64,000 nt of DNA, from NCBI RefSeq assembly GCF_003258705.1, contig NZ_CP029480.1, forward strand, positions 2,480,001-2,544,000. Reading direction: 5' to 3'. Positions 1 through 9,091 of this stretch are shown piece after piece (position 1 is the first letter of the stretch; the number at the start of each line of letters is the position of its first letter). The stretch is from Arcticibacterium luteifluviistationis. GTDB lineage: Bacteria > Bacteroidota > Bacteroidia > Cytophagales > Spirosomataceae. The position numbers and the translations under genes were made by a program. Under the pieces are notes generated by a model. It was not told where the DNA came from. It saw only the letters and a program-made list of their open reading frames with translations, and did no database searches.

Positions 1-614
1 CTGTCATCATCTCGGATATTTATAAAAAAAGTAGCATCAGGAGCAAACTGAACATGTTCGCCTGAGATACCTACTTTTCTCAAATGCTCAAAAGACTTAG
101 TTTCTCTTGTAAAGATAAATGACGCTTTTTTCAAAATTCCTTGTTGAAACTCGCTCGGTTTTTCAAGTGTTGTCCCAAAAACGCCAAACGGTTTGTTGGT
201 ATGTTTTATCCAACTTGCCAAATTATCTGCTCCAACTAGGCTAGGCCCTGAACCGTGTAGCATAAAATCTGCCTTTAGGAAAACATCATTGAATTCAGGA
301 TTAGTTACATCTTTGTCTTTATTCACTCTTCCGTAAATAATTTTCACTTTAGGGAAGTTTCTATTGAGTAGTTCTTTTACTTCTTCCCCCTTGCTCCGTT
401 TCCATAAAATAACAGTCGCGTTAGGAATGAATGTTTCTAGAATATGCAATAAGCCTGGAGTGTGCCCTATGTCACCAATATTAACATCTTGCCAACCCGA
501 CACTAGTAAAATGGTTGGATTCTCTTTCCCTGTAGCGTTTACAATAAAAGGTGCAAGCAAAGCTGTGGCTGATAAAAGACTAGTTTGTTTAAGAAATTGT
601 CTGCGATTTTGCAT
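1..614 (-). CDS. Polysaccharide pyruvyl transferase-like protein, Tat signal (partial, C-terminus off the left edge)
   Basis: An open frame runs on the minus strand from an ATG at 614 to the window edge, about 204 codons. It begins with NRRQFLK followed by a hydrophobic stretch, a good twin-arginine export signal. The body (WQDVNIGDIGHTPG near residue 42, then LHGSGPSLV and KPFGVFGTT) matches its upstream neighbour at 739-1998 almost motif for motif, so the two are tandem paralogs. The fold resembles the polysaccharide pyruvyl transferase family (PF04230), whose known members transfer pyruvate to cell-wall or capsule sugars; an exported location is unusual for that reaction, so the true activity may differ. 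It is the last visible gene of the sigma/FecR/SusC/SusD run. The family call rests on motif resemblance only. Confidence 0.75.
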   Translation of the reverse strand, partial: MQNRRQFLKQTSLLSATALLAPFIVNATGKENPTILLVSGWQDVNIGDIGHTPGLLHILETFIPNATVILWKRSKGEEVKELLNRNFPKVKIIYGRVNKDKDVTNPEFNDVFLKADFMLHGSGPSLVGADNLASWIKHTNKPFGVFGTTLEKPSEFQQGILKKASFIFTRETKSFEHLRKVGISGEHVQFAPDATFFINIRDDD

Positions 615-738
615 AGTAATAATATAGGCGTAAAAGAAAGTCAACATTAATGTTAACCTTCTTTCAATACTTTTTTTTTAAATTTAAATACTTTGAATTT
701 CACTCCAGTTATGCACCTGTACAGGCAGGAGTATTACC

Positions 739-1998
739 TTATGGCAACTTTTCTATTTCAGATTCTAATAGTTTTAAGTTCTCTTTTTGATAACTTTCTA
801 CTACCATCTTAGCCTTCAATGCTTTGGCTTTGGCTTCTTCATTATTTTGAGCAATAGCTAAAACGGCGGGTACAATACCAGCAACTTCAGCCTCATTATC
901 CATATCAAACAGCCAGTCACCCAAACCTATATCTCGCCACATTATTCCTTTGCTTGTTTGCTGCTCCCACCTGCATACTATGGCAGGAATTCCCATTCCA
1001 ATGCACATGATGGGTGAGTGCTGTTCGTTTCCAAATATACCAGCAGATTGTGCGTAAGTACTTAATGCCTCATCAGTTAGCCAATATTTATCACGCCATA
1101 CTACATTCTTTTTAATGTTTTCTGGAAGGGGATCGTAAAGCATTTCTTTCCCTATAGCCACTTGAGTTTCATCTTCAGGAACTATCAAAACTTTCATTTC
1201 CGTTTGCTCTACCAAGGCTATTATGGCCTTTCTTAATTGCAGATGGTCGTGCTCTTTGTTAGCTTGGTTTACTGCATCTCTTTCCACATCAAGGGCTCTG
1301 TTTTTAGATGGAATTAACCAATAAGGAGTATATCTATATTTAGGAATCACGCACATGAATTTACCTTTTTCTAAGCCATGGCTTGACAAAAAAGCATTAG
1401 CGGCTTCGTCATTTTTAACATCAGCAGCAAAGGCTCCATCTGGTCCAAAAGACATGACTTTAGAATTTACTCCAATTTCCTTAGCATATCCTAAAGAAAA
1501 TGAGTCCCTAAACAAGACAAATTCTGCATTGGTAAGCAGAGCGTTTACCTTTGGAGACATGTTTACTTCATTGTAAGTAATGCCGAATACTCCGTAAGGT
1601 TTTCCCGTTTTTTCTGCCCAATCTTCTACATCATTAGCCACCACCAAATATGGGCCAGAGCCATGCAAGAAGAAATCACACTCTTTATAAGCTCTTTCTA
1701 GCGAAACTTCATCCTCTCGTGTAAATATTTCCAATCCAGGAAAACGATTTAAAAGCATTTCTCTTACACCATTACCTACATCACTTGCCCATAGCCTCAC
1801 CTCTACATCTGGGAGATATTTTTCCAGCAAAGCTAATACACCAGGAGTGTGTCCGATGTCGCCGATGTTGACAGTTTGCCATGATGAACGAAGCAAAATC
1901 CTTTTCTTAGCCTTATCATCAAAACTGCAGGCATTAATTCCCAATATAAGCCCAATGATGGAGGGCGTTTGTATTATAAAATCTCTACGTGTTTGCAT
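739..1998 (-). CDS. Polysaccharide pyruvyl transferase-like protein with Tat/lipoprotein-like signal
   Basis: This is a 419-residue protein. The N-terminus TRRDFII followed by a hydrophobic stretch and GINAC looks like a Tat signal with a possible lipobox (Cys at residue 24). The core carries WQTVNIGDIGHTPG, FFLHGSGPYLV, KPYGVFGITYNE and a C-terminal HSPIMCIGMGIPAIVCRWEQ, a pattern typical of GT-B-like pyruvyl transferases (PF04230). The paralog at 1-614 shares these motifs. It lies 128 bp downstream of susD on the same strand and is probably in that operon. Pyruvyl transfer normally needs cytoplasmic phosphoenolpyruvate, so an exported member may act on something else, or the signal may be only an N-terminal membrane anchor. 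Family moderately sure, function unknown. Confidence 0.75.
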   Translation of the reverse strand: MQTRRDFIIQTPSIIGLILGINACSFDDKAKKRILLRSSWQTVNIGDIGHTPGVLALLEKYLPDVEVRLWASDVGNGVREMLLNRFPGLEIFTREDEVSLERAYKECDFFLHGSGPYLVVANDVEDWAEKTGKPYGVFGITYNEVNMSPKVNALLTNAEFVLFRDSFSLGYAKEIGVNSKVMSFGPDGAFAADVKNDEAANAFLSSHGLEKGKFMCVIPKYRYTPYWLIPSKNRALDVERDAVNQANKEHDHLQLRKAIIALVEQTEMKVLIVPEDETQVAIGKEMLYDPLPENIKKNVVWRDKYWLTDEALSTYAQSAGIFGNEQHSPIMCIGMGIPAIVCRWEQQTSKGIMWRDIGLGDWLFDMDNEAEVAGIVPAVLAIAQNNEEAKAKALKAKMVVESYQKENLKLLESEIEKLP

Positions 1999-2126
1999 AT
2001 TTTTTATATTTCATACAAGGCTTAAAAGTTGATTAGGCATTGATGGTTAATCGCATCTTTTTTCAAAGGTGGAATTGCCAAATAAGGCCTTCAACTTTTA
2101 AGCTATTTGTATTATTAAGGATTAGT

Positions 2127-3827
2127 TTAGTATCCAGGGTTTTGTTCCAATGCTGCCCCTGTATTAGCATCAATTACCTTTTGAGGAATTGGCCAAAACC
2201 TGTTAAAATCCTGAATGGTTTCGCCTGAAGACGGACCATTTGGTACTGAAGGAGCTGAGTTATATTTCCTAACCCTGTCCACCAACCTTCCCATACGAAT
2301 GAGTGTACGTAGGCGAGGCTCTTCCACAATCAATTCACGCGTACGTTCATCTAAAATAAAGTCTTCGGTAACATCTGAACTACTTATTTGTGAAGCTTCG
2401 GCTCTCGCTCTTACCACATTGATATCTTTGGCAGCATTAGCTAAATCACCTTTTCTGAAATAAGCTTCCCCACGTAATAAATAGGTTTCTGCCACCCTCA
2501 TTCTGCTAAAATCTTTTGATGTGTTCCCAGAAAGTATATCCCCATTCATTGAAGGCCCTTCAATTTTCCTAAAATAAGGGTAATATTGCCTTAATGTATC
2601 TAGCGTAATAGTGGTCAATGTTCCATCATTTTTAGTCACAAATAAATTTCCATCCGCTCCAACTTTAGTTAAAACAGGTTTTCCATAGTATTCGGTATCT
2701 GCTGGGTTATTGTAGTAAAAAGTACGTCTAATATTAAAGTGGGAGTTTCTCATATCTTCAGGATCTAAGGCCCATACTTCATATTTGGCATAATTAGTCG
2801 GAGAATTCACTCCAATTCCTCTTCCCAAACTATCAACGTCTATATTTAAAATATCATTAGGAGTTTGAATTCTACCATATTCAGGTGACCAATAGCGTAT
2901 GCTATTATTTGCAGTAGAAGCAGAAAATCCTCCGCCCAATGTAGTAGGCTCAAACTGCCAAGCCCAAAGCACTTCTTTATTACCAGATGATCTATTAATC
3001 TGTCCATCAGCAAAAATATCGGAGAAAACATCACCTGGTCTGGTAGCAGCTGCTCCAAAACGATTGGTCATGATTTCATAATCACCCGCCTCTTTGCTGA
3101 TAACCTTACTTGCAGCACTTATAGATTTATCATACATAGTGGCATCATTTGTTTCCATTCCTAAGGAAATATAAACTTCACTTAATAAGTGAAAAGCGGC
3201 CGCTTGAGGTATTCTTCCATCGTTAACCTCCATTGGTAAAAGTAAAGTAGCTGCTTCTAAATCTTTAGCTGAAAAGCTAAGAACCTCTGCTCTTGAATTA
3301 CGAACAAAGTCAAATTTAGGCTCAGTGATTCTGTCTTCTACTATAGGTACACCACCATAAATGTTCGCTAAGAAATTATAGGTATAAGCTCTGAAAAATA
3401 AGGCCTGACCTTTAATATTTTCTCTAGCCTCGTCCGAAATAACTAAATCTGGATTATCTATATTTTCAAGAATTAAATTGGAGCGTACAATCATCTGTTT
3501 GTAAGCCCAATCCCAATAGATAATAGCGGCACTCAAATTTGAGTTAAGCAAACTATAATCTTTATTTCCTCTTGAATCATTACGCCCCCACTGGGTTTGA
3601 TCAGTACCAAGAGTCATATATTCAAAATTATTGGAAGCGATAATGTGCTCTTTTCTTGCTCCTTCGTATAGAGCAACCACGGCCGCATCAAATCCGGCTT
3701 CGTTAGTCAATAAGTTCTCAGGACTGAACCTGTCTAAGGGAACTTCTTTCAAGAAGTCGTCTTCACAGGCGGTTGTAAAAAGCAAACAAAGTATAAAAAT
3801 CGTTAATCTATTAATTATATTTTTCAT
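2127..3827 (-). CDS. SusD/RagB family outer-membrane nutrient-binding lipoprotein
   Basis: This 566-residue protein has a lipoprotein signal ending FTTAC (Cys21). It continues EDDFLKEVPLDRFSPENLLTN, the standard start of SusD-like proteins, in which TPR helices hold a surface glycan- or peptide-binding face. The C-terminal RTRELIVEEPRLRTLIRMGRL and final WPIPQKVIDAN...EQNPGY are also SusD hallmarks. It sits 12 bp downstream of a susC gene, so the pair forms one uptake complex on the cell surface. No glycoside hydrolase is in this operon, so the ligand is not predictable; the neighbouring pyruvyl-transferase-like genes are the only hint. Confidence 0.93.
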   Translation of the reverse strand: MKNIINRLTIFILCLLFTTACEDDFLKEVPLDRFSPENLLTNEAGFDAAVVALYEGARKEHIIASNNFEYMTLGTDQTQWGRNDSRGNKDYSLLNSNLSAAIIYWDWAYKQMIVRSNLILENIDNPDLVISDEARENIKGQALFFRAYTYNFLANIYGGVPIVEDRITEPKFDFVRNSRAEVLSFSAKDLEAATLLLPMEVNDGRIPQAAAFHLLSEVYISLGMETNDATMYDKSISAASKVISKEAGDYEIMTNRFGAAATRPGDVFSDIFADGQINRSSGNKEVLWAWQFEPTTLGGGFSASTANNSIRYWSPEYGRIQTPNDILNIDVDSLGRGIGVNSPTNYAKYEVWALDPEDMRNSHFNIRRTFYYNNPADTEYYGKPVLTKVGADGNLFVTKNDGTLTTITLDTLRQYYPYFRKIEGPSMNGDILSGNTSKDFSRMRVAETYLLRGEAYFRKGDLANAAKDINVVRARAEASQISSSDVTEDFILDERTRELIVEEPRLRTLIRMGRLVDRVRKYNSAPSVPNGPSSGETIQDFNRFWPIPQKVIDANTGAALEQNPGY

Positions 3828-3839
3828 GTTTATTCTTTT

Positions 3840-6800
3840 TTAAAATGAGACATTAATACCTCCTACGAAGGTTTTCAACAAGGGACCATTGTCTCCCGGA
3901 TTCCTTCCGCCACCTCCAAACTCAGGATCCCAACCTTCCCAGCTTGTCCAAGTGTGTAGGTTTTTTCCACTCGCATACACTTGCAAACCAGAAACATGAA
4001 GCATATCGGCCCACCTTTCAGGTACATTGTATGATAAGGAAACGTCCTGTAATCTCACAAAGCTTCTATCTTGATAAAAGCCATATCCTAATGGATTACG
4101 GTAGTTTATTCTTGGATTTGTATCAATTGGATTTGAAGTAGTCCAGTAAGGCGTGTTCAAGAAGTTAGCTAGGTCGAAAAAATTAGACCCTGGATTGATA
4201 AGTGAATTAGAACTCTCTCCACCTTCTCTGATATTTAATGCGACAGAAAGACTAAAGTTTTTGTAACTAAATATATTGGTAATACCCATATTAAATTTAG
4301 CTTGATTGTCACTAATTACCATTCTATCTAGCGGCGTGATACTACCATCAGGTTCACCATTAGGGCCACTGATATCTTTAAATTTAATATCACCAACTTG
4401 AGCACCTCGAATTAAACCAAGGTCGTCCCCTTCTTGGAAAATTCCATCAAATACATAATCAAAGTTAGAACCTAAAGGATAGCCAATGAACCATCCACTG
4501 GCAATATCATCATCTTCAATTCCATCTAAATCGATGTCTCTTCCTGTCAATTTCTGGATCTTATTTCGATTCATTGAAAAAGCTAAATTAGTATTCCAAG
4601 TGAAGTTGCCTTTTTGAACGTTAAGGGTCTTTACATCAAGCTCAAAACCAGTGTTTTTTGTTTCTCCAATATTTCTCAAGAAGTTTTCAAAACCATTAGT
4701 ATTAGGTATAGTTTGGTTAAGAAGTAAATCAAACGTATTAGATGAGTAGAAGTTAAGAGAAGCGTTTACTCTTTCAGAAAAAGCTTCCATATCAACTCCA
4801 ACGTTAAAACTTTCCGTAGTTTCCCATCCCAGATTTGGATTAGCTAAGGTAGTTGTACTTAAACCAATAGATGTTGCTGAACCATCGCCAAAAACATAGT
4901 TGTTTTGTCCTACTTGACTTAAAGAAGAGTATTCACTCACACCCCTATTCCCATTTCTACCCCAGGAAGCCCGAAGTTTCAGGAAGTCAACTTGACTGAT
5001 GTTTTGAAAAAACGGTTCATCACTAATATTCCAACTGAAAGCAGCAGCAGGGAATATACCATATTTCTCACCCTCACCAAAGGCTGAATAACCATCTCTA
5101 CGCATACTTAATGTGAAGAAATACTTGCTGGCTATATTATATCCAAGTCTAGCCATATTGGATATTTGTCTGTTTTGCGAAGCACCTGCATCAATAACAA
5201 AACCTTCTCCTATTTCTAAGGCATTATACCCTAAAGCGTCATTAAAGATGTTTCTACTTGACAAAAAGGAAGACTGGTTACTTAATTCGTAAACTCCATA
5301 CAATAAGGTCAAATCAAGATTATGATTTTTAGCTATTTTTTGCTTGTACTTTACAATGTTCTCTAACGTGAAATTTTGACTTTCTCCATGTTGTTTTGAA
5401 CCCGCACCTAGCCTATTTAAAGGGATATATGAAGGGCTATATCCAAAGTTTTTTGAATCCGTTCTTGTATAACCTGCATTCATCTTATACGATAAACCTT
5501 TCCAGATACTTACATCAGCGTACGCATTAGTAAACAAAATATTTTTGATAGATTTATTATCATCCAAAAGGGTTCCCAAAATCGGATTCTGCACTAGGCC
5601 AACATTTTGAGGAAGCGGGTTAGGAGATACACCATCTTCTAAAAATAAACTTCCATAAGGCCCGAGGTATGAAGCACTTTCTAAAGATGCTCTTACCCCT
5701 GAATTATCTATGGAAGAAAAGCCTGAATTAATGCCAATTTTCAGCCAATCCGTAGCTTGTACTCCCAAATTTAATCTACTTGACAACCTAGAAAAGTTGT
5801 CCCCTTTGACAGGTGATTTTGAAGCTGTATAAGCTCCTGAGAAAAAATAATTGACTTTATCTGTTTTTCCAGACACGCTCAATTGATAATTTGACATTGG
5901 TGCAGCCTGTTTGATTTCATCAAAAGGATTGATACTTCTTCCAGCAGCAATATTTGCTAATTCAAGTACTGAAAACGGTACGGAACCACCTTCTGCAATT
6001 TCGGCATCTTTACGTGCTGCCAAATACTGCTCAGGATTCAAGTAATTTGGCAAATAAGCGTAATCTGAAGCTCCTATATAGGAATTCAAAGAAAACTTTG
6101 GCTTCCCTGATTTACCCTTTTTAGTCGTAATTTCAATAACACCATTGGCAGCCAATGAGCCATAAACAGCTGTAGAGCTTGCATCTTTTAAAACATCCAT
6201 GGACTCTATGTCGTTCGGGTTTATATCTGCTAAACTTCCGCCTGCATAAATTATCCCATCTAAAACTATTAAAGGATCCGTACTAGCAGAAATAGAGTTG
6301 ATACCTCTAATTCTTATGCTTCCAGCTTGCCCTGGTCTTCCATTGTCTATTACCTGAACACCCGCTGTAGTACCTCTCAAAATCTGGGAAGCATTAGTAT
6401 TGGGTTGCAGCCTTGTGTCTTCAATATTTACACTTGAAACAGCACCCGTTAAATCTTTCTTTTTAGCAGTACCATATCCTACCACCACCACTTCATCCAG
6501 AGCTTGTGTATCAAGCTTTAGATTTACATTTATTTGTGATTGGTTCCCCACAGTAACTTCTTGGGCTAAATACCCCACAAAGCTAAAAACAAGTACGGAA
6601 CTTTTGGTAGGTACGTTTAGAGTAAAGCTTCCATCAATATCAGTGGTGGTTCCGTTTGTGGTACCTTTCACCACTATACTTACTCCTGGTAAAGTTTCTC
6701 CTGTGTCGTCTTTTACTGTTCCAGAAACAGTTTGTAAAATTTTCTCAGGAAGTACATAGTTAATCCCACCAAAGCTTTCTTTTAAAGTGGCCTGGCCTTT

Positions 6801-7163
6801 TGCTATTTTCCGCAATACAATTCGGTTACTTATTAGTATATACGACACACCCAGTGGCTTTAGGGTTTTGGTTAGTACTGAAGATAGTGCCTCATCTTCA
6901 GCGGTGAGATTGACTTTTTCATTCAACTCGGTCATTCTCGAATTATATGAAAACTTAACACCAGTTTTTTCCTCAATTTCCTGTAAGGCGTCAATGAGCG
7001 ACGTCTGATTCAAGGTAATTGTTACTTTTCTGTCTAACATATCTTGCCCTTTTACATTTGTCGCCCATGTAGAGCTTGTAAAGAGTAATGTTAGAAATAA
7101 TTGTAGTAAGGTTGATTTCACGATCCGAAAGATTAATCGTTGATTAATAAAGGTAATTTTCAT
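3840..7163 (-). CDS. SusC/RagA TonB-linked outer-membrane transporter with STN signalling domain
   Basis: This is a 1107-residue outer-membrane barrel. After a signal peptide, residues about 45-115 form an STN (secretin/TonB short N-terminal) domain (VTITLNQTSLIDALQEIEEK). A CarboxypepD_reg-like domain follows (VSGTVKDDTGETLPGVSIVV, about 145-220), then the SusC plug motif LDEVVVVGYGTAKKKDLTG and the barrel, ending in VGGINVSF with a terminal aromatic residue. STN-bearing transporters signal ligand occupancy to a FecR anti-sigma factor, and fecR and an ECF sigma gene lie immediately upstream. SusC imports a ligand captured by SusD using TonB energy. The partner susD starts 12 bp after the stop. 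Substrate unknown. Confidence 0.94.
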   Translation of the reverse strand: MKITFINQRLIFRIVKSTLLQLFLTLLFTSSTWATNVKGQDMLDRKVTITLNQTSLIDALQEIEEKTGVKFSYNSRMTELNEKVNLTAEDEALSSVLTKTLKPLGVSYILISNRIVLRKIAKGQATLKESFGGINYVLPEKILQTVSGTVKDDTGETLPGVSIVVKGTTNGTTTDIDGSFTLNVPTKSSVLVFSFVGYLAQEVTVGNQSQINVNLKLDTQALDEVVVVGYGTAKKKDLTGAVSSVNIEDTRLQPNTNASQILRGTTAGVQVIDNGRPGQAGSIRIRGINSISASTDPLIVLDGIIYAGGSLADINPNDIESMDVLKDASSTAVYGSLAANGVIEITTKKGKSGKPKFSLNSYIGASDYAYLPNYLNPEQYLAARKDAEIAEGGSVPFSVLELANIAAGRSINPFDEIKQAAPMSNYQLSVSGKTDKVNYFFSGAYTASKSPVKGDNFSRLSSRLNLGVQATDWLKIGINSGFSSIDNSGVRASLESASYLGPYGSLFLEDGVSPNPLPQNVGLVQNPILGTLLDDNKSIKNILFTNAYADVSIWKGLSYKMNAGYTRTDSKNFGYSPSYIPLNRLGAGSKQHGESQNFTLENIVKYKQKIAKNHNLDLTLLYGVYELSNQSSFLSSRNIFNDALGYNALEIGEGFVIDAGASQNRQISNMARLGYNIASKYFFTLSMRRDGYSAFGEGEKYGIFPAAAFSWNISDEPFFQNISQVDFLKLRASWGRNGNRGVSEYSSLSQVGQNNYVFGDGSATSIGLSTTTLANPNLGWETTESFNVGVDMEAFSERVNASLNFYSSNTFDLLLNQTIPNTNGFENFLRNIGETKNTGFELDVKTLNVQKGNFTWNTNLAFSMNRNKIQKLTGRDIDLDGIEDDDIASGWFIGYPLGSNFDYVFDGIFQEGDDLGLIRGAQVGDIKFKDISGPNGEPDGSITPLDRMVISDNQAKFNMGITNIFSYKNFSLSVALNIREGGESSNSLINPGSNFFDLANFLNTPYWTTSNPIDTNPRINYRNPLGYGFYQDRSFVRLQDVSLSYNVPERWADMLHVSGLQVYASGKNLHTWTSWEGWDPEFGGGGRNPGDNGPLLKTFVGGINVSF

Positions 7164-7252
7164 ACTTTTGATTGGTTTTGGTAAATACTTTTACAGGTTT
7201 TACATAAGGCTAAATCGTTACAATCCAGTGCAATGGATTATAACTCGAAGGG

Positions 7253-7277
7253 GCGTCGCATTTGCGACGCTTTTTTT
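7253..7277 (+). terminator. Terminator-like hairpin between fecR and susC, oriented opposite to the genes
   Basis: A 7-bp perfect stem (GCGTCGC / GCGACGC, loop ATTT) at 7253-7270 is followed by seven T residues on the plus strand. This is a textbook intrinsic terminator, but it reads in the plus direction while both flanking genes are on the minus strand. It could stop antisense transcription entering fecR, or the hairpin alone could act within the fecR-susC transcript as a stability or processing element. Confidence 0.5.
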
Positions 7278-7297
7278 ATTACATAGGCATATTCATT

Positions 7298-8398
7298 TCA
7301 GTTACAGCCATTAGACTTTATAATTATTTCGTTATTATTAAGTTCATATCGAGTGCTATTCCCAAGACTTTCACAAATAATTTTGAGCTTCTCTGTTAAA
7401 GGTTGATCACCCAGTGAGCTAGTTAAGTAGCAATTCCTTAGCGTATTTTCAGGATACTCAATATCTACAGAGTATGCTTTTTCTATTGTTTCAAAAATCT
7501 GAGATACAGGCACATCTTCAAACTCAAAGCTTAAGTTTTCAATTTTCTCTAATTCCTTTTCTACTGGTCTTAGTTTCAAGTCTAAGGTTTGAATCTTTTC
7601 AAACTCCACTTTTTTTCTATTAAACACTATGCTTTCGTTTGGCAATAAATCTACCGGAATAATCGACTTCTTAGAAATCGTTTCGTTTTGACTTACATTT
7701 ACTTTTCCTGTTTTGACTATTATCTCAACATTAGGGTCATTCTCATAAGCCTTCACACGAAAGCTTGTCCCAAGTACCTTGGTCACTACCTCATTAGCGT
7801 ATACGAGAAACGGTTTCGATGGATTTTTCTTGATTTCGAAAAAAGCCTCCCCACTTAGAAACACTTTTCTAAGATTCCCACTATTCTTTTTGGGATAACT
7901 GAGCTTACTTTTAGGTTGAAGCAATACTGAGCTCCCATCCGACAAAGAAATCACCTGAGGTTCGGAGCTATTATTAGTTTGCTCTATTAAACCCTCATTA
8001 TCTTCTTCAACTAATTTTTCATAGTTGAAGGCTAAATTGCTTTTTTGATGAGACTGATAGAAGAAATATAGCGAAAAGGAAACTAATAAAGTGGCTGCCG
8101 CTCTAAACCAACCCTTTGTCCAAAATGCATTCGTTTTTTGAGCGTTTATTTCATGAAGTAGAATCTTATTTCTCGTTTCTGCTAAGGCTGTTTGTATTTC
8201 TTCACGGCTAATTTCAAGCTCATCTACGCCTAAAGCAATTAGAAAAAGACGTGCCTCTTCTACTAGTTTAGCTCGCTTAGGACTCTCTAAGGTCCAATCT
8301 TCCCAGTTGTGGATATCTTCCTGATTTAATATCCAACGTCTGAAAGAAGAGTCTTCTAAGAAGTCTTCAATTTTATTGTATTTATCTCTTTTCTGCAT
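7298..8398 (-). CDS. FecR family anti-sigma factor
   Basis: This is a 366-residue membrane anti-sigma factor. The cytoplasmic N-terminal part (about 1-88) is followed by one transmembrane helix near residues 90-110 (AAATLLVSFSLYFFYQS). The periplasmic FecR domain follows (SLSDGSSVLLQPKSKLSYPK, FLSGEAFFEIKKNPSKPFLV, VLGTSFRVKAY). The C-terminal LSFEFEDVPVSQIFETIEKA is the DUF4974 module found in Bacteroidota members. It holds the upstream ECF sigma factor inactive until the STN domain of the adjacent SusC reports ligand. It lies 84 bp after the sigma gene and 134 bp before susC. Confidence 0.93.
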   Translation of the reverse strand: MQKRDKYNKIEDFLEDSSFRRWILNQEDIHNWEDWTLESPKRAKLVEEARLFLIALGVDELEISREEIQTALAETRNKILLHEINAQKTNAFWTKGWFRAAATLLVSFSLYFFYQSHQKSNLAFNYEKLVEEDNEGLIEQTNNSSEPQVISLSDGSSVLLQPKSKLSYPKKNSGNLRKVFLSGEAFFEIKKNPSKPFLVYANEVVTKVLGTSFRVKAYENDPNVEIIVKTGKVNVSQNETISKKSIIPVDLLPNESIVFNRKKVEFEKIQTLDLKLRPVEKELEKIENLSFEFEDVPVSQIFETIEKAYSVDIEYPENTLRNCYLTSSLGDQPLTEKLKIICESLGNSTRYELNNNEIIIKSNGCN

Positions 8399-8482
8399 TC
8401 AAATTATCTGTTCCTTTCAAATACATAGAGGACAGACATTTGAGTTGATACTCACTTTTGTGTAAATATTTTTAGAAAAAAC

Positions 8483-9091
8483 TTAAATATTGCTCGAAAT
8501 CAGAAGAAGTAGAAGTGAAAAGTCAGTTCCCCACTGGCTTTTAATGTGAACTACTGCTCTGTGAATAAGATTATTAACGGACTGGTAATTAACCTCAAGT
8601 ATTTCAGAAATCTGTTGTGGATTCAGCCCTTGGAAGTACCTAAGATAAATTGCCTCTTTTTGTCGAGCTGGCAGCTTATTTAAGATTTCATTTAGTTTCA
8701 AAGCCTGAGCTAATTGTTGCTCATCCGCAATAATCTTGTATTCGATAGTAAAGTCTAAAGCAAATTCAATGTTGTCTGTATTGGTGCTTTTAAAGAAAAT
8801 ATGGTCTCGCTCCAGTTTTCGTGCTAATCTCTTGCGGGCTGCACTCAATAAATATGGCTTCACTAGCACTGTACTTTGGAGTTTCTTGCGATAAATCCAT
8901 ACATCCATAAATACATCTTGAACACAGTCTTGTGCCATAGACTTATCTTTCACAAAGGAATATACATAATTCACTAATGTCTTGTTGTATAACTCAAATA
9001 GCTCAGAAAAGGCTGATTCACTACCATTTATCATCTCTAGCCACAGAGTTAAATCTGAATCTAACTTATATTTATTTATTATTTCTTTCAA
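8483..9091 (-). CDS. ECF-type RNA polymerase sigma factor
   Basis: This 202-residue sigma-70 family protein has only regions 2 and 4. Region 2 is seen in SAFSELFELYNKTLVNYVYS and AQDCVQDVFMDVWIYRKK. Region 4 is seen in LPARQKEAIYLRYFQGLNPQ followed by the helix-turn-helix QISEILEVNYQSVNNLIHRA. It belongs to the Bacteroidota group of sigma factors paired with FecR. Gene order sigma, fecR, susC, susD indicates that it activates the downstream transporter operon and probably itself. Hydrophobic residues follow the HTH at the C-terminus (FSLLLLLISSNI), a common feature of these factors. Confidence 0.93.
   Translation of the reverse strand: MKEIINKYKLDSDLTLWLEMINGSESAFSELFELYNKTLVNYVYSFVKDKSMAQDCVQDVFMDVWIYRKKLQSTVLVKPYLLSAARKRLARKLERDHIFFKSTNTDNIEFALDFTIEYKIIADEQQLAQALKLNEILNKLPARQKEAIYLRYFQGLNPQQISEILEVNYQSVNNLIHRAVVHIKSQWGTDFSLLLLLISSNI

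Noticed and set aside
7211-7220. AAATCGTT upstream of the first susC as an HTCS site
   Set aside because: It is a single copy at a sigma/FecR-controlled promoter; one 8-mer is expected by chance.
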